Below, piece after piece: positions 31,916-42,794 of a stretch of DNA of 64,000 nucleotides. The stretch lies in assembly GCA_002917075.1 (NCBI GenBank), contig NTMA01000001.1:620001-684000 (forward strand). Reading direction: 5' to 3'. How positions within the stretch are numbered: the first letter of the stretch is position 1; each line of letters opens with the position of its first letter. This DNA comes from Hawksworthiomyces lignivorus. Taxonomy: Eukaryota > Ascomycota > Sordariomycetes > Ophiostomatales > Ophiostomataceae. Below the pieces are notes generated by a model. That model was not told the DNA's origin. It saw only the letters and a program-made list of their open reading frames with translations, and made no database searches. The position numbers were made by a program, and so were the translations under genes.

Positions 31916-33530
31916 TTGAGAAACCGTCCAGCTACAGAGCCTAAGCAATACCTGCAAATTTTGTGGAGATTGGTGAACATGTTTTATCGAGTTCGAATAC
32001 GGAAAGGAGATGAATGGAAGACGGCCTTCAATATACGTACGGGCTCGTACGTATGGTTGGTAACCCCGTTCGGCCTGACCGGCACGTCGGCTACGTTTCA
32101 ACAATATATCAACTTAGTACTGGGGGAGTATCTGGACCACGATGTAACAGTGTTTATTGACTACGTCGTCATTTATACGAACGACACTCGAGCAAAACAC
32201 CAAGCCGTCGTACGAGACGTTATCGACCGGTTACAGAAAACTGGCCTTTAGATGAATGTACGAAAAGCCAATTTACAGCCTCAGAGTTGAAGTTTCTAGG
32301 ATATATGGTTCGACTAGGAGTCGGTCTCGCCACTGACCCAATAAAAATACAAGCCATTCGAATGTGGCAACCACCTAAGTCGGTCAAAGGAGTACGAAGC
32401 TTCTTGGGGTTTATGGGATTCTATCGAGAATTTGTACCGTATTACTCGGGACTGGTAACGGTGTTTATAGAGCTTACACGTAAGAGGTAGGACTTTATTT
32501 GGACGATTGTGTGTTAAAAGGCATTTGAGGTCCTTAAGGACGTAACGATAATAACGTCAATATTAATGGCCTAGATTCAGAAAGGCCTACAGTAGTCGAA
32601 ATAGACTCGTCGGGTTACATAATAGAAGCGGCGTTATTGTAATAAGACGAAGATTAATTGTGGTATCCTATCGTCTACCACTCGATAAAGTTGAAGCCCG
32701 TAGAGATTAACTATCTTATATACAATAAAAAGATGTTGGTTATTATCTTTACGTTTCGAGAGTGGTGGACAGAGCTCCAAGACGAGAGATTTATCGTATA
32801 CACCGACTATCGTAACTTAGTCTACTTTTAAGATAAACAACAATTTAACGAAAGACAAATGCGGTGGTGGTATAAGATGATGGAATACGACTACTTATTA
32901 GTCCATCGTCTGGGGACCTTATAGGTGCTCGTTGACGCGTTGTCGAGACGAGAGGAAGATCTACCAACGAGCGCCGACGATAGTCGTCTTACCAGCCGTT
33001 ATATATAATTGTTAGAATCCTAAAGACATACTTTAAAAATAATACGAAAAAGTAACGGCCTCGTCCTTAAGGCTAAAGGCGATAGAAATTACCTCTTAAA
33101 AGTTAAGGTAGGGCGAGGATGGGTCGTCAAAGGAGATGAGGACCAAGACGGAGATCCCTCGACAACGGCGTTATGGGAGGATCTCCCATCTTTTTTTATA
33201 AGGGAGGAGATGAGTTGTCTTTGGAGCAAGTCGTTATAGTATAATAAGCGATATTGGGAGTTACGACGGATACTATAAGAAAGAGGTCAAACCTACCGTC
33301 ATTTTGAAGATTGAACATTACGTTGGTAGATTACGACTTAGACGAAAAGGGGTGTATCCGACGACGAGGGAATCTTTGGATCCTTGTCTAAGAGCCGTTA
33401 TAAACGCGATTAATTCAAACCACTTACGATAGCCCTCTCGTAAGTCACCCAAAACGAGAGAACACACGTGAGTTACTAATACGTCAATACTTTTGGCCCA
33501 GTATAACCAACGACGTACGAAGATTTATAT
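31916..33530 (+). mobile_element. Ty3/gypsy retrotransposon relic (RT, RNase H, integrase zinc-binding part)
   Basis: Degenerate pol remnants appear in the expected order. Reverse transcriptase fragments at about 31960-32490 show FYRVRIRKGDEWKTAF, VTPFGLTGTSATFQQYIN and SVKGVRSFLGFMGFYREFVP. The catalytic position reads VFIDYV where two adjacent Asp are expected. RNase H at about 32661-32960 shows PIVYHSIKLKPVEINYL, FREWWTELQDERFIVYTDY and LVDALSRRE. A piece of the integrase H2C2 region (RELLIRQYFWPSITNDV) lies near 33443-33530. Numerous TAA/TAG codons and AT-rich drift interrupt it, as expected after repeat-induced or neutral mutation. No LTRs, gag, protease or integrase core were recognised. 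It is inactive. Confidence 0.8.
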
Positions 33531-33619
33531 AAAATTGTGATATTTATTTTAAGTCGAAAGTCTAAAGAGACACAAAACGTAGATTTTTACAACCACTACT
33601 AGTGTCCGACAGCCACACC

Positions 33620-34409
33620 TTACGACAGCTCAACAGTAACCTTTGGCGGGTCGGAATGCTTTGTCTCGTCCTCCTGTGGCTTTACCACAGTCTGTTCGCC
33701 CTGCCGCTCCACTTCTGTTCGCAAACGAATAAATGCCCTATTCCTTCCTTCGCCGTAGATAGCGGGCATGCTGATGTCCAACAGGCCAACAAGACAGTAT
33801 GCCATGTCTTCTTCAAGCGTAGTTTGGCGCGACTTCTCAATCCAGTTTGTCTTCTCTTCCACACCTGCGCTACTCAGGGGCCTATCGCCTGTGAGGATCT
33901 TTGCTGATACGCCTGTAATCTCTTCTAGCAAATCCTTCAAAAAAGTCTTTGGTGCCGATGACCTGCCACTCAGCGTTGACGAATGTCGCCTTCTTCGGCG
34001 CAATCAACTCCTGGAGAGTCCAACCCCTCGTAAACCAACGACACACCTACAGCTTTTCACGAGCACTCAATTCGACAACGTCGCCTTCGAAATCCTGCAG
34101 GAATACAATGCATATCTCTGAATTTTGATAACATCTGAATATGGAAACGACCTCAGACAGTTCTGCGCTCGAGGTCTTGTCGATGCATCAGGTATCAATC
34201 CAGACGTACTGATGACCGTTCGCCTGAGCATGATCGCACGCGCCCCGAATTTTTGAATAGTCCTTCACAGACGCGGACAGCTCGGGGGTAAGCATGTCCC
34301 GGAACGTAACCTCGTCCTCGCCCCAAGTGTGTGACAGTATGGCATAGGGCGGAGTCAACCTAGGAACGAAAGACTCGAGCTCAAGTGTCTTTGCGTTGAG
34401 TAGCCTCAT
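33620..34409 (-). pseudogene. HET-domain gene with two stops and a frameshift
   Basis: From ATG 34409-34407 the frame opens MRLLNAKTLELESF and PYAILSHTWGEDEVTF, the classic start of a HET domain. TGA at 34190-34188 interrupts WIDT/CIDKTSSAEL where Cys is expected. TAG at 34049-34047 precedes VCRWFTRGWTLQELIAP. A run of six T (plus-strand A 33939-33944) shifts the frame by one between IGTKDFF and LKDLLEEITGV. The domain then ends normally with TTLEEDMAYCLVGLLDISMP and IYGEGRNRAF. HET proteins mediate vegetative incompatibility; this one is dead. It lies between the retroelement relic and the NB-ARC pseudogene. Confidence 0.85.
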
Positions 34410-34486
34410 GATCCTCAACTTCCGCAAGAAATGTGCATTTATAGCGTTGTAGATGCAGAGAATAACTATAAGGTCACGACATTTAC

Positions 34487-37400
34487 CTAGAGTCGTTTTT
34501 CTTTTGTAACGCTAACGACACGCTCAAGTAGCGCAATAGCTCCTTTGATTTGGCCGTTCTCGTGATAAACTCTCGTGAGTCCGTGCTGTGAAGCTAGCAG
34601 CTCAGGATGATCTTCCGGCAGTGTTTTAGTTCTAATATTAACAACGTGTTCAAGTAGCGTAAGAGCTTTTTTGATTTGGCCGTTCTCAGTATAAACTCTA
34701 GCGAGCTCGTGCTGTGAAGTAAGTAAATAAGAATGATCTTCTGCGAGGGTTTTATTTCTGATATTAACGACATGTTCAAGTAGCGTAAGAGCTTCTATGA
34801 TTTGACCGTTCCTATGGTGAACTCTAGCCAGCCCGTGCTGTGAAGATAACAGATTAGGGTGGTCTTCTGCGAGGTTTTATTTCTAATATCAACGACGTGT
34901 TCAGGCAACGCAAGAGCTTCTTTGATTTGGCCGTTGGCTTCATAGGCTCCAGCGAGCTCGTGCTGTGAAGATAGCAGATCAGGGCAGTCTTCTGCGAGGA
35001 TTTCAGCTCTAATATTAACGACGTGTTCAAGTAGCACAAGAGCTTCTTTGATTTGGCCGTTCTTATAGTAAGCTTTAGCGAGGTCGTGCTGTGACCAGAG
35101 CCGGTCAGGGTGATCCTCGTTAAAATGGTCATTCATCCTTTGGCAAGCTATGTGAGAGCCTCCTTAGGTCGTCCATCAGCTACCAGACACCGTCCAACCG
35201 AATTGCACATGTCGGATTTCTCTGTCGTGTCTCGCCCTTCATTATATTGTAATACTTTAAAAGAATGCGGAAGGTATTCTCTCCATAAGTGGCGATTCGT
35301 ATAGTTTTCGCCTGGGAAAACTGCGGCGAGATGTCGAATTGCTTTTTCTATCGTTGCTGTTATAAGGTCTTCTTTCTGAATCCATATTCTTGCTACTAAG
35401 TGTACTAGACTATGGATATCAAACATCTTAGTATTCCCACGTCTAGTCAGAAAAGCATATGCACATAGCGTGCCGATCGCAGTCACGAGTTGTGTCGTCG
35501 ACTGGAAGGTAGGTAGCATCGACTGGGGCACGCCCTTTGGCTCAACACATGACAAAAAATATAACAGCTCGGCAGCTGTGGCGTTAGACTTGCGGATCTG
35601 CTGGAAAGAGAGGAGCCAGGTTGTTGCTACCGCATTCCGCGACCCCTGGTACCGGCTATTGTCAGGGAACTCTTCACTCATAAGGTCAAAAATGTCATGC
35701 TCCGTGCCGTTTAGCAGTTCCAAATATTCTGCAATCGGCAGCCGCATCGTATTAATATAGGCTGCTGCTTGCGTGATTGCTAAAGGAAGATAGGTGAGTT
35801 GATGCAACAATGTCATCGTCAAGATCTCGTCACATAAAAACTCCTTATGAATTATGGATTCCCAGAACATTTTCGCCTCTCGCGGATCCATCTCACACAA
35901 GTCAAGCACGTTGTTTTGTGCCACTAATGCGGCAACCTTTCGAGATCGTATTGTAAACAGTATGAGACCCTGCTCGTTACTTGGAAGATATTTACTGATG
36001 CCGCCCGGCTTCTCTAAGGGTCCGAAGAGTAGCTCAACATCATCCGCGTTGTCTACGACAAGAAGCCATTTCCCGGCTGTCTCCGAACTCAGATGCCACT
36101 GTATCGTCTCCCTTGGGTCATCGCTGTCTGCAATGTCCTGGATACTAATTCTCCTCGTGATTTCCGTGCACGCTTGCTCAAAACTTTCATTGCTTAGCGC
36201 TGGTACCCAAAAGACAGAATAATCGGCCATATTCTCTTTCACCCAATATGCAATTTGTAGAGCAACTTGCGTCTTGCCAACACCGCACAGCCCGACAATC
36301 GCAACATTTTGGCTCTGTGTTGTAAGAAGTGTGTTTTTGAGTTCATCGAGAGTTGCGTTGCGTCCAACAAAGCGGGCGTTTTTAGGGAGAGGGATATAGT
36401 AGTGACGAGGACCTAGAGTTCTATTAGAAGCCGCTATGTAATACTTCATAGTTATTTAGACTAACTGGGGTGTGATGTGCTGAGTTCAGCTGCGGCCGTC
36501 GCTTGTGTGTGAGCTTGAGGTGCTGGTGTCAGGATCTCTTGGTGTCTAGGATCATCATCAAGCGCTCTGCTGCGCATGGATTGCTTGAGGACCCCAAGGA
36601 TAGTACGGTACCGTGGATCCTCGATTAGTGCACCTAGTCATCTGTTTGTGGTTCGCATCGATGCTTTCGACTGTTTCAAAGGGCAGGTTAAGCTTCGAAG
36701 AGAAGTCGTCCACTACCTGTTCATCATGTTTAGTACCGTGAAGCAACCTAATAGCACCAGGCAGATATTCCATGTGCTTCCTGGAACGAGTGAAACTTAA
36801 TGCCAGTCCCCTGCACAACGTTCTTGAACTCCTCATGGATGTTATCCAAGACCTCGCCATTTACATCTAGTGTTTCGACAATTTTTTTTATTTGAATCTT
36901 GCAATGCTAAGCTCGTAAGGTTCGACGCAACCTGACCCCATCCCGCGTATGCGCTCCCTCGATGTGGTGTGCCGAGGAAGATGATTAATTTCGTTCGCAA
37001 GCGACATACCCTGGACCGGCGCAGTGTCTGTAACAACAGTCATACAATAAATATCGCGCCGAAATACTCAACAGACACAAACAGAGATATACGCACATCT
37101 TTGATGATGATGCCACCAAGGCTGTGCACCACAAACAAGATTGGATCCTATGGTCTCGTTAGCTGACCAGTTTGCTCAGATTGGCTAGATTTCAAGAGGT
37201 ACCTTATTATCTATCTCTCTTTCTAGTTTCAAAGCGAGGTCTCGGCCGTGCTGCGACACGCTGTTCTTGTTATTCGCCTGGAACAAGCCGCCAGCGACGT
37301 TTGCATTGTATCCATACGTCCACACTCTTGCCGTAGGAATGTCCTGTGTGAGATACTCGTCGGGCCAGAATAGCTTGCGTGACGCAGAACTCTGTGCTTC

Positions 37401-37658
37401 ATCGTTACTAGAAGTGGATTTCTTGAAGATAGACTTGACGAAGTTTCGTCTGTTGGGCGTTGCGGTGTGTAACTCCTCGCGGTTATCCTCCCATGTGTAC
37501 TGCGGATGGCCTCGCAGACCATGGATGAAAACGATGCTGTGCCCTATTAGCTAAGGTTACCTGCACTAGAGTGGAATGGCATACTTGACTTCGAACGGTC
37601 CGCTCCTGACGGAGCCGCTACCAGAAAGTTCTGTGAAGCCGATGGGCCTGACCTGCAT
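34487..37658 (-). pseudogene. NLR-type receptor: SERAC1-like hydrolase, NB-ARC, TPR; multiple lesions
   Basis: Reading from ATG 37658, an N-terminal alpha/beta-hydrolase (DUF676/SERAC1-like) shows IVFIHGLRGHPQYTWEDN, WTYGYNANVAGGLFQANN, VVHSLGGIIIKD and IIFLGTPHRGSAYAGW, with two introns near 37.1-37.2 kb. The NB-ARC domain follows (36449-35148): P-loop IVGLCGVGKTQVALQIA, Walker B WLLVVDNADDVE, LTYLPLAITQAAAYI and a DIHSLVHLVARIW winged helix. About six 42-residue TPRs (NGQIKEA, LLEHVV) run to TAG 34489-34487. Lesions: eight T instead of seven at 36882-36889, frame disturbance around 36.7-36.8 kb, TAG at 35150-35148 followed by a one-base shift, and one base lost at about 34873. This architecture is a known fungal non-self-recognition receptor type. 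The copy is inactive as read. Confidence 0.85.
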
Positions 37659-38341
37659 GTTTCGCGTTTTGATGGAACTGCTGGAATTAGGATTGAAAGA
37701 AAATTTGATCACCAAAAGCTGGTGCGGGGTTGAAAGCCTCGACAATTAAATCGCTGACGCCCACGAGGCTGAGCATCTTTTGGCGCTCTTTTCGGGGTGG
37801 GGGGGGTAGAAACCAGAAGTTGAAAGAGTGCTGCAGCCGGTCCTTGAAAGAAGTGGTGGAAGTTGCAGGCTAAGCTGTTTTGGAGCTGACTTTTTCTGCT
37901 GCAATATTCAGCTGTAGTCGCCATTAATTTGCTGTGCGAAGCAAGGTATTACAATTTTAATAAGGTAGTTTTTCCTCCTCTGGAGGTTCTTGGACTGGAA
38001 ACTACGCCAGTATTGGCGCTCGACAGCCAGTATTGGCTAAATAAAGTGATTCAATACTGCTTCTTATGTGTGGAATAGACCTATCTGACCGCCGTTCCAA
38101 AAGGTAAGCATTAGCAGCAAAACGCCTGTTTATTTACCAGTTGCTGCTTAGATATTCAGATATTTGCCAAAGGTACTGTACGCGACTCTAGCCTGCGACA
38201 CACTAACTAACCTCCTTAATAAACTGTCAAAGAGTTAGAATCTACCGCTACCTCTCCATCTTGAAAACTTGCTCAGGGCCCTCGTGCACTCAGTATCTTG
38301 TTTCCATCGGCCCCTCAAAAACTCTTCAACAATGAGGTTGA
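37659..38341. other. Intergenic, nothing supported
   Basis: 5' flank of the receptor pseudogene and upstream region of the tRNA. A 71-codon minus-strand frame at 37709-37924 has no recognisable content. Confidence 0.5.
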
Positions 38342-38414
38342 ACGCCCGGTTAGCTCAATCGGTAGAGCGTGAGACTCTTAATCTCAAGGTTGCGGGTTCG
38401 ACCCCCGCATCGGG
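38342..38414 (+). tRNA. tRNA-Lys (CTT anticodon), no intron
   Basis: A 73-nt cloverleaf: acceptor arm GCCCGGT pairs with ATCGGGC (one G-T), D stem GCTC/GAGC, anticodon stem TGAGA/TCTCA with loop CTCTTAA (anticodon CTT, reading AAG), and T arm GCGGG/CCCGC with TTCGACC loop. A discriminator T follows, with no encoded CCA, as in eukaryotes. It reads AAG lysine codons. Confidence 0.95.
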
Positions 38415-39114
38415 CTCAAATCCTGATGCGCCTTCTTTAGAAGGCATTTCGAAGTCTCAGTTGTTCTTCTTTTTTAAAATTTTTTTTTTTTTGGAGACAT
38501 GGGCCTAGTAGCACGGTGTGAATTGAACCTATTACTTTTTATTTATCCGATATACTGACCTCTTAAGGTTAAAAATAAAGTTATACATACGCAGCTGCCA
38601 GCAGCCACTACGCAATAAGAACAGCCACAAAAATAGCACTATTAGGCAATCACCGGAAATGGGCTACATATACGATGGCGTTGTGCTACCACGCTTCATC
38701 GCAGTGCTCTCGAGTGGAAAGCCAAACTGCTGCAGCTTTGTGGAACATGCCCAACTCGTAAATCTAAATTTCTCCGAACACACTAGCCCTATTACCACCG
38801 AGATGAGATCACCCTACGACGCACTTCTCCTTCTTATACCATCTGCAACACACAGGAAGCATTCTGTCAGACTAAATGATCTACAGAGTCGCCTAATATT
38901 CCTCCTACACTTGCTGTCTTAACATTCGCTTTCCTTGGTAGCATGATTTTGCAAGGCCCTCGGCTATCTACAAATAAGAGTAATAATCTTGTTTTCTATC
39001 CTCGAGACCATATCAAGACAGTCGTAAAGTCAAGCAATGAATTGTATGATCATAGTGCATCCAATCGGTGATTCAGTACATTTGCAAATCGTTGAGACAC
39101 TTACAGACTTGTAC
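38415..39114. other. Intergenic, nothing supported
   Basis: Starts with a T-tract about 50-75 nt after the tRNA (Pol III termination is likely near 38468-38492). No supported gene. Confidence 0.5.
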
Positions 39115-40067
39115 CTATAATTCCTTCTTTGCCTCTTCGCTGCTCAGCATGAATGATGTAGTGCACGTGATGGCAAAGCCAAAGCTCTGCGCATACCACC
39201 CGGAGCTCCAGTAACTTAGTTCCAGATTATGGGCGCAACCACGAGGACGCTGGTATCGACTCTCGCGCTCCTGGGAAACGCGGACGCAAAGTCGCAGACG
39301 TGCTCAGCCGTCGCCTGCCAGTAGTGGTCTCTGCCGGCAAAAGCGAGCAGGACGGGCACAATGACGTGGGCGCCCCACTTGTCCCGCCAGGCGGTCAACC
39401 ACGACTCGCGCAGCGAGGTCCTCTCGGGAAACGGCATCGGGCTGTCGAGGCGCTCGCCCTCTGCATACACCTCGTCAGCGGCGGTGCCAGGTAGCAGCAA
39501 CGTGCTGTCCTTGACGGCGACTGGAATGTTGATGTGCGACGGGAGCGGTTCGGGCTGCGGTCTGGGGCCGGCGGCGTTCTTGAGCTGCGTGCCGAAGCCA
39601 GATATGATGAGGCCCGCCAGCGGGTAGGTCGCAGGCGAGGCAGCCTGCGCGTGCAGAGCCGCCGCCACGATGGCGCCGGTGGCGCCAAAACTGTGAGAGA
39701 GTAGGACCACGGCGTTGCAGCCGCTGGGCACGCCGAACTCTGCCCATAGCGCCGGTAGGATGGACTGGTGCAGTCTGGTGCCCCACTCCGCTGAGAAGTT
39801 GGAGCCCTGAGGCACGGGCGTCACGGGCGTCGAAGTTCCATAACCTGGGCGGTCGATGGCGACAAAATGGATTGATAATTCTGCACTTAACACCTTTGCC
39901 GAGTACGTGGGTGTGGCGTCGAAATAGCTGCTAGTATAGGATCCGCCGTGAAGGCCAACCACCAGGGGACAGTACCTTGGCTGCTGGGCGCTGCAAGAGG
40001 GGTTCGGCACAGTGCGCCGTCCCGAAAGGATGGTACCGTCAGAGAGTGTGAGCTCAAACAGTTGCAT
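39115..40067 (-). pseudogene. Alpha/beta-hydrolase with a one-base deletion near the 3' end
   Basis: From ATG 40067 (FELTLSDGTILSGRR) the frame runs through PLVVGLHGGSYTSSYFD (oxyanion region), FVAIDRPGYGTSTP, the nucleophile elbow SHSFGATGA and LAFAGRDHYWQ with the acid-loop Asp. At VLVVAP the frame breaks. If one base is restored in the plus-strand GGG at 39231-39233, reading continues as HNLELSYWSSGWYAQSF and on to TAG at 39117-39115. That supplies the catalytic His motif (APHN) expected in this fungal hydrolase family. Without the base the protein stops after IIWN and lacks the His. A missing base in a homopolymer could be an assembly error. A splice site may also precede ATG 40094 (TTTGCAG). 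Substrate unknown. Confidence 0.7.
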
Positions 40068-40614
40068 GGTGTCAAGATATCTTCCGCTAATCATAACCTG
40101 CAAATAAAATAGTTGGTGAACAGGTGGCCGCCTAATTTGATCTCGTGGGAACTATGAACGTAGTTGCACGTATCCGGCTGCGTATCCTGTAGTCGTCCCA
40201 CTCATACTACTATGTATTGAAGACTGCACATACTCCGTAGTCTAGTCCGAACCGAGTTAGCTGATCACTACGTATGCTCATACCGTGACATTGCCTTTTC
40301 CAATTTTATCAGCAAAACAGTTGACTTAATCAAATTGCGATTTTGTTATTGGAGAGGCAGAGGCCCTTTACGTTGGGGCTTCCGAGGCGTAGTTATCTCT
40401 CAAACACTAAAGGTTCCTTACCTGACTAGAGACTTTGGGCGTCGGTTGATTTTACCACGAAAAAAATGGGAGCACCTGTGCGAACCCTCTGTTTCAACTA
40501 TTCACACATAATCTAGCATCCTGTGGTAGTTAACATATTTACCTACTCACATAATATACCATAGGTTAAAAATCCACAACCAATAGCAACTTTTTCATCT
40601 AGCTCACATAGTTC
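40068..40614. other. Intergenic, nothing supported
   Basis: AT-rich spacer. It may include the hydrolase 5' exon if the TTTGCAG at about 40095-40103 is a real acceptor. Confidence 0.4.
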
Positions 40615-41634
40615 CTACACCTCTTTATCTTTGTTTCTCTCGGAGAGCCCTCTAAATCGCACGCTTAAATCACCAACCGGTAAGAGGAGAGGAAAATCTA
40701 CAGATTGTAACAGCATACCAAACAGTAAATACCACCCGGCTAGAGAAAATATGAACACACAAGCACCCCCCGCCTTGATACGATGGTAAGCGTAGTTACA
40801 TATGAGACAATATAAGGCCAAACATACCTTCTGGAGCCGCAATCCCGTAGCTACTACGCCTGCAGCTGTATACCAGTGTGAAGCGGCGAGGAGCCCAACG
40901 GCAGTAGTAAGAAAGATGAAGATAAATACGAAGACAATGTTGGTTCTCAATGAGCAGATCAAGTACATAAAACATAAAAGATCTAGAAAGCATAGGAAGA
41001 AAGCAAGCCCCGAGTGGAACTGGGCAGCTGTGTCTTCCGTCAGTGTAGGACCAACAAACTGCTCTGACACTCCGATTGTGAACCAGAAGGCGCCTTCGGT
41101 AATAGCTTATTAGTGTGGTTCGACTTGAAGTGAATGCTCCTTGAGAACATTTACTAACCAAAGGTTGCAAAAACGACACAAGTAAAAGTGTTTCCGATAA
41201 TAAGCTCGAAGATACTACCAATCACTTGGAGGGTACCGCCAAAAAAGTAATAGACACCGCTAAATAATGAGTGGCTGTGAATATTTCATCAGTGAAGATT
41301 GTAGGAAACGTACATCAATTCATTGCCTGCTTCGGTGCCTCTCCATCCCATACACTCGCACCCGAAAGGTGTTGTGGTAAGCAGGAAACCTAAGAGTGCA
41401 CTTGGCGTGTCATTAGCCTTCTGACCCCTGAAGCAGTTCATAAAAAACGTACAGAGGCGCCGGGTTTCCAGATATGACGCGCAATTTCCTTCCAACAGGC
41501 AGATCACTTTCAAAATGCCTTTCCGATTCATTCCTAGGGATTGATATGCTAGTGCTGGCTTTCTTTTGGGTGTGGTCGATGAGCCCCTCACTGTGAGTTA
41601 CTGTAATACTCGTGCCATGATCTAGGGAATGCAT
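40615..41634 (-). CDS. Acetate transporter, GPR1/FUN34/YaaH (Ato) family
   Basis: Five exons (41634-41453, 41400-41314, 41259-41159, 41093-40828, 40773-40615) give 264 residues with all phases matching. The family signature NPAPLALLGF is formed across the first intron. Six membrane spans follow (GFLLTTTPFG, GVYYFFGGTLQVIGSIFELI, TCVVFATFGAFWFTIGV, FHSGLAFFLCFLDLLCFMYL, NIVFVFIFIFLTTAVGLL, FSLAGWYLLFGMLL). The FGAFW motif and the post-helix segment LPVGDLS are typical. These proteins conduct acetate or other short monocarboxylates, or ammonium, across the plasma membrane and often respond to carbon source. The N-terminal 55 residues are hydrophilic. No damage was seen, in contrast to both neighbours. 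Confidence 0.88.
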
Positions 41635-42794
41635 ACTGAAGAATTTGTCAAAGTTCAATGTGTATGACCAATGAATTTCAACACTGGGAAGTAGTGTCTG
41701 TTGTTGATACTCTAACAAAGCGTCGAAGTATCTGTGCTCAACACCCCATATATATCCCCTTTAATGAATCGGACATCTTGTTTTGGAGAGAGAAGAGGCC
41801 GTTTGGAGAAACTCTTGAAACGAGACTCTAGATCTTGGGGAATTGATATTTGCGGGGTACCCCATGTCCTCTTTATTTTCCCCAGACGTACAATTTAGAC
41901 ATATATTATATCTGCAAACCCCAAAAAGATGGAGAGTATTGAAAGCTTGGCAAGTGTCTTTTTCGTCTGTGTCTTACCGGAAAGTTGGTCTTCCCATCCC
42001 ACACCTATATCCTGCAACGGAACACTCGTCAACTTCGTACAAATGGAAATTACAAATATCTAATGAGCTTTTCCTATAAGCGACCTTGGTGTAATCTACT
42101 TACCAAACAATGGTTTATATCCAATGTACGGTCAATTCGCACCTAAATTCATAAATGAGCACTTGCGTCTTACAACAAGAGAGATCGGGCTGGCATTGAA
42201 TTAAGTCTGGAGAGTATTTAGTGTCCTTGGTCTGTTTTAATTTTGAAGAATTATTTACTCTGTGTGAACTCCAATAAGTCTCGTCATAACTGTACGCATT
42301 AGCAGCCATGTCGTCGTATTCTCCTGGGTTTCCTATTTCGTTTTTCTATTTACGTAGATAAATTTCACCTTATTTCCCCTCGGAAGAAAATGCATTTTTT
42401 TAAATGCCAAAAGTTAACTTAAGCTCACTTCATCTTAAGACAATTAGACAATGCCGCTCTATGCTTTGTTATTTTGTAATTTTTTACTTCTCACTGGGTA
42501 CTGAGATATTATCAATTTCTGGCTTTGTAGGCAACAACACATATGAATAAACTTGACACGCATGTCACAGTCAAGCTAATTGTAAAAGATACAACAGAAT
42601 TGACTTGAAAACTATGAAATTATTCATTTAAGATACTACGTAGGCCTGGCTTCACCTCTATCAACCATTCTACGTATTTCAAGATTGCGTGACTCTCCTC
42701 GCTTCGCATGACTAAGTGTTGCCTTGTTATTCATCCCCAGCAATGTCTCCGATACTTTTCACTACTTTCTCGGTCACTGCCATATATGTCGTGA
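41635..42794. other. Intergenic, AT-rich, nothing supported
   Basis: More than 1 kb of AT-rich sequence with short frames and no motifs. It contains the transporter promoter (right of 41634) and the P450 3' UTR. Confidence 0.5.
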
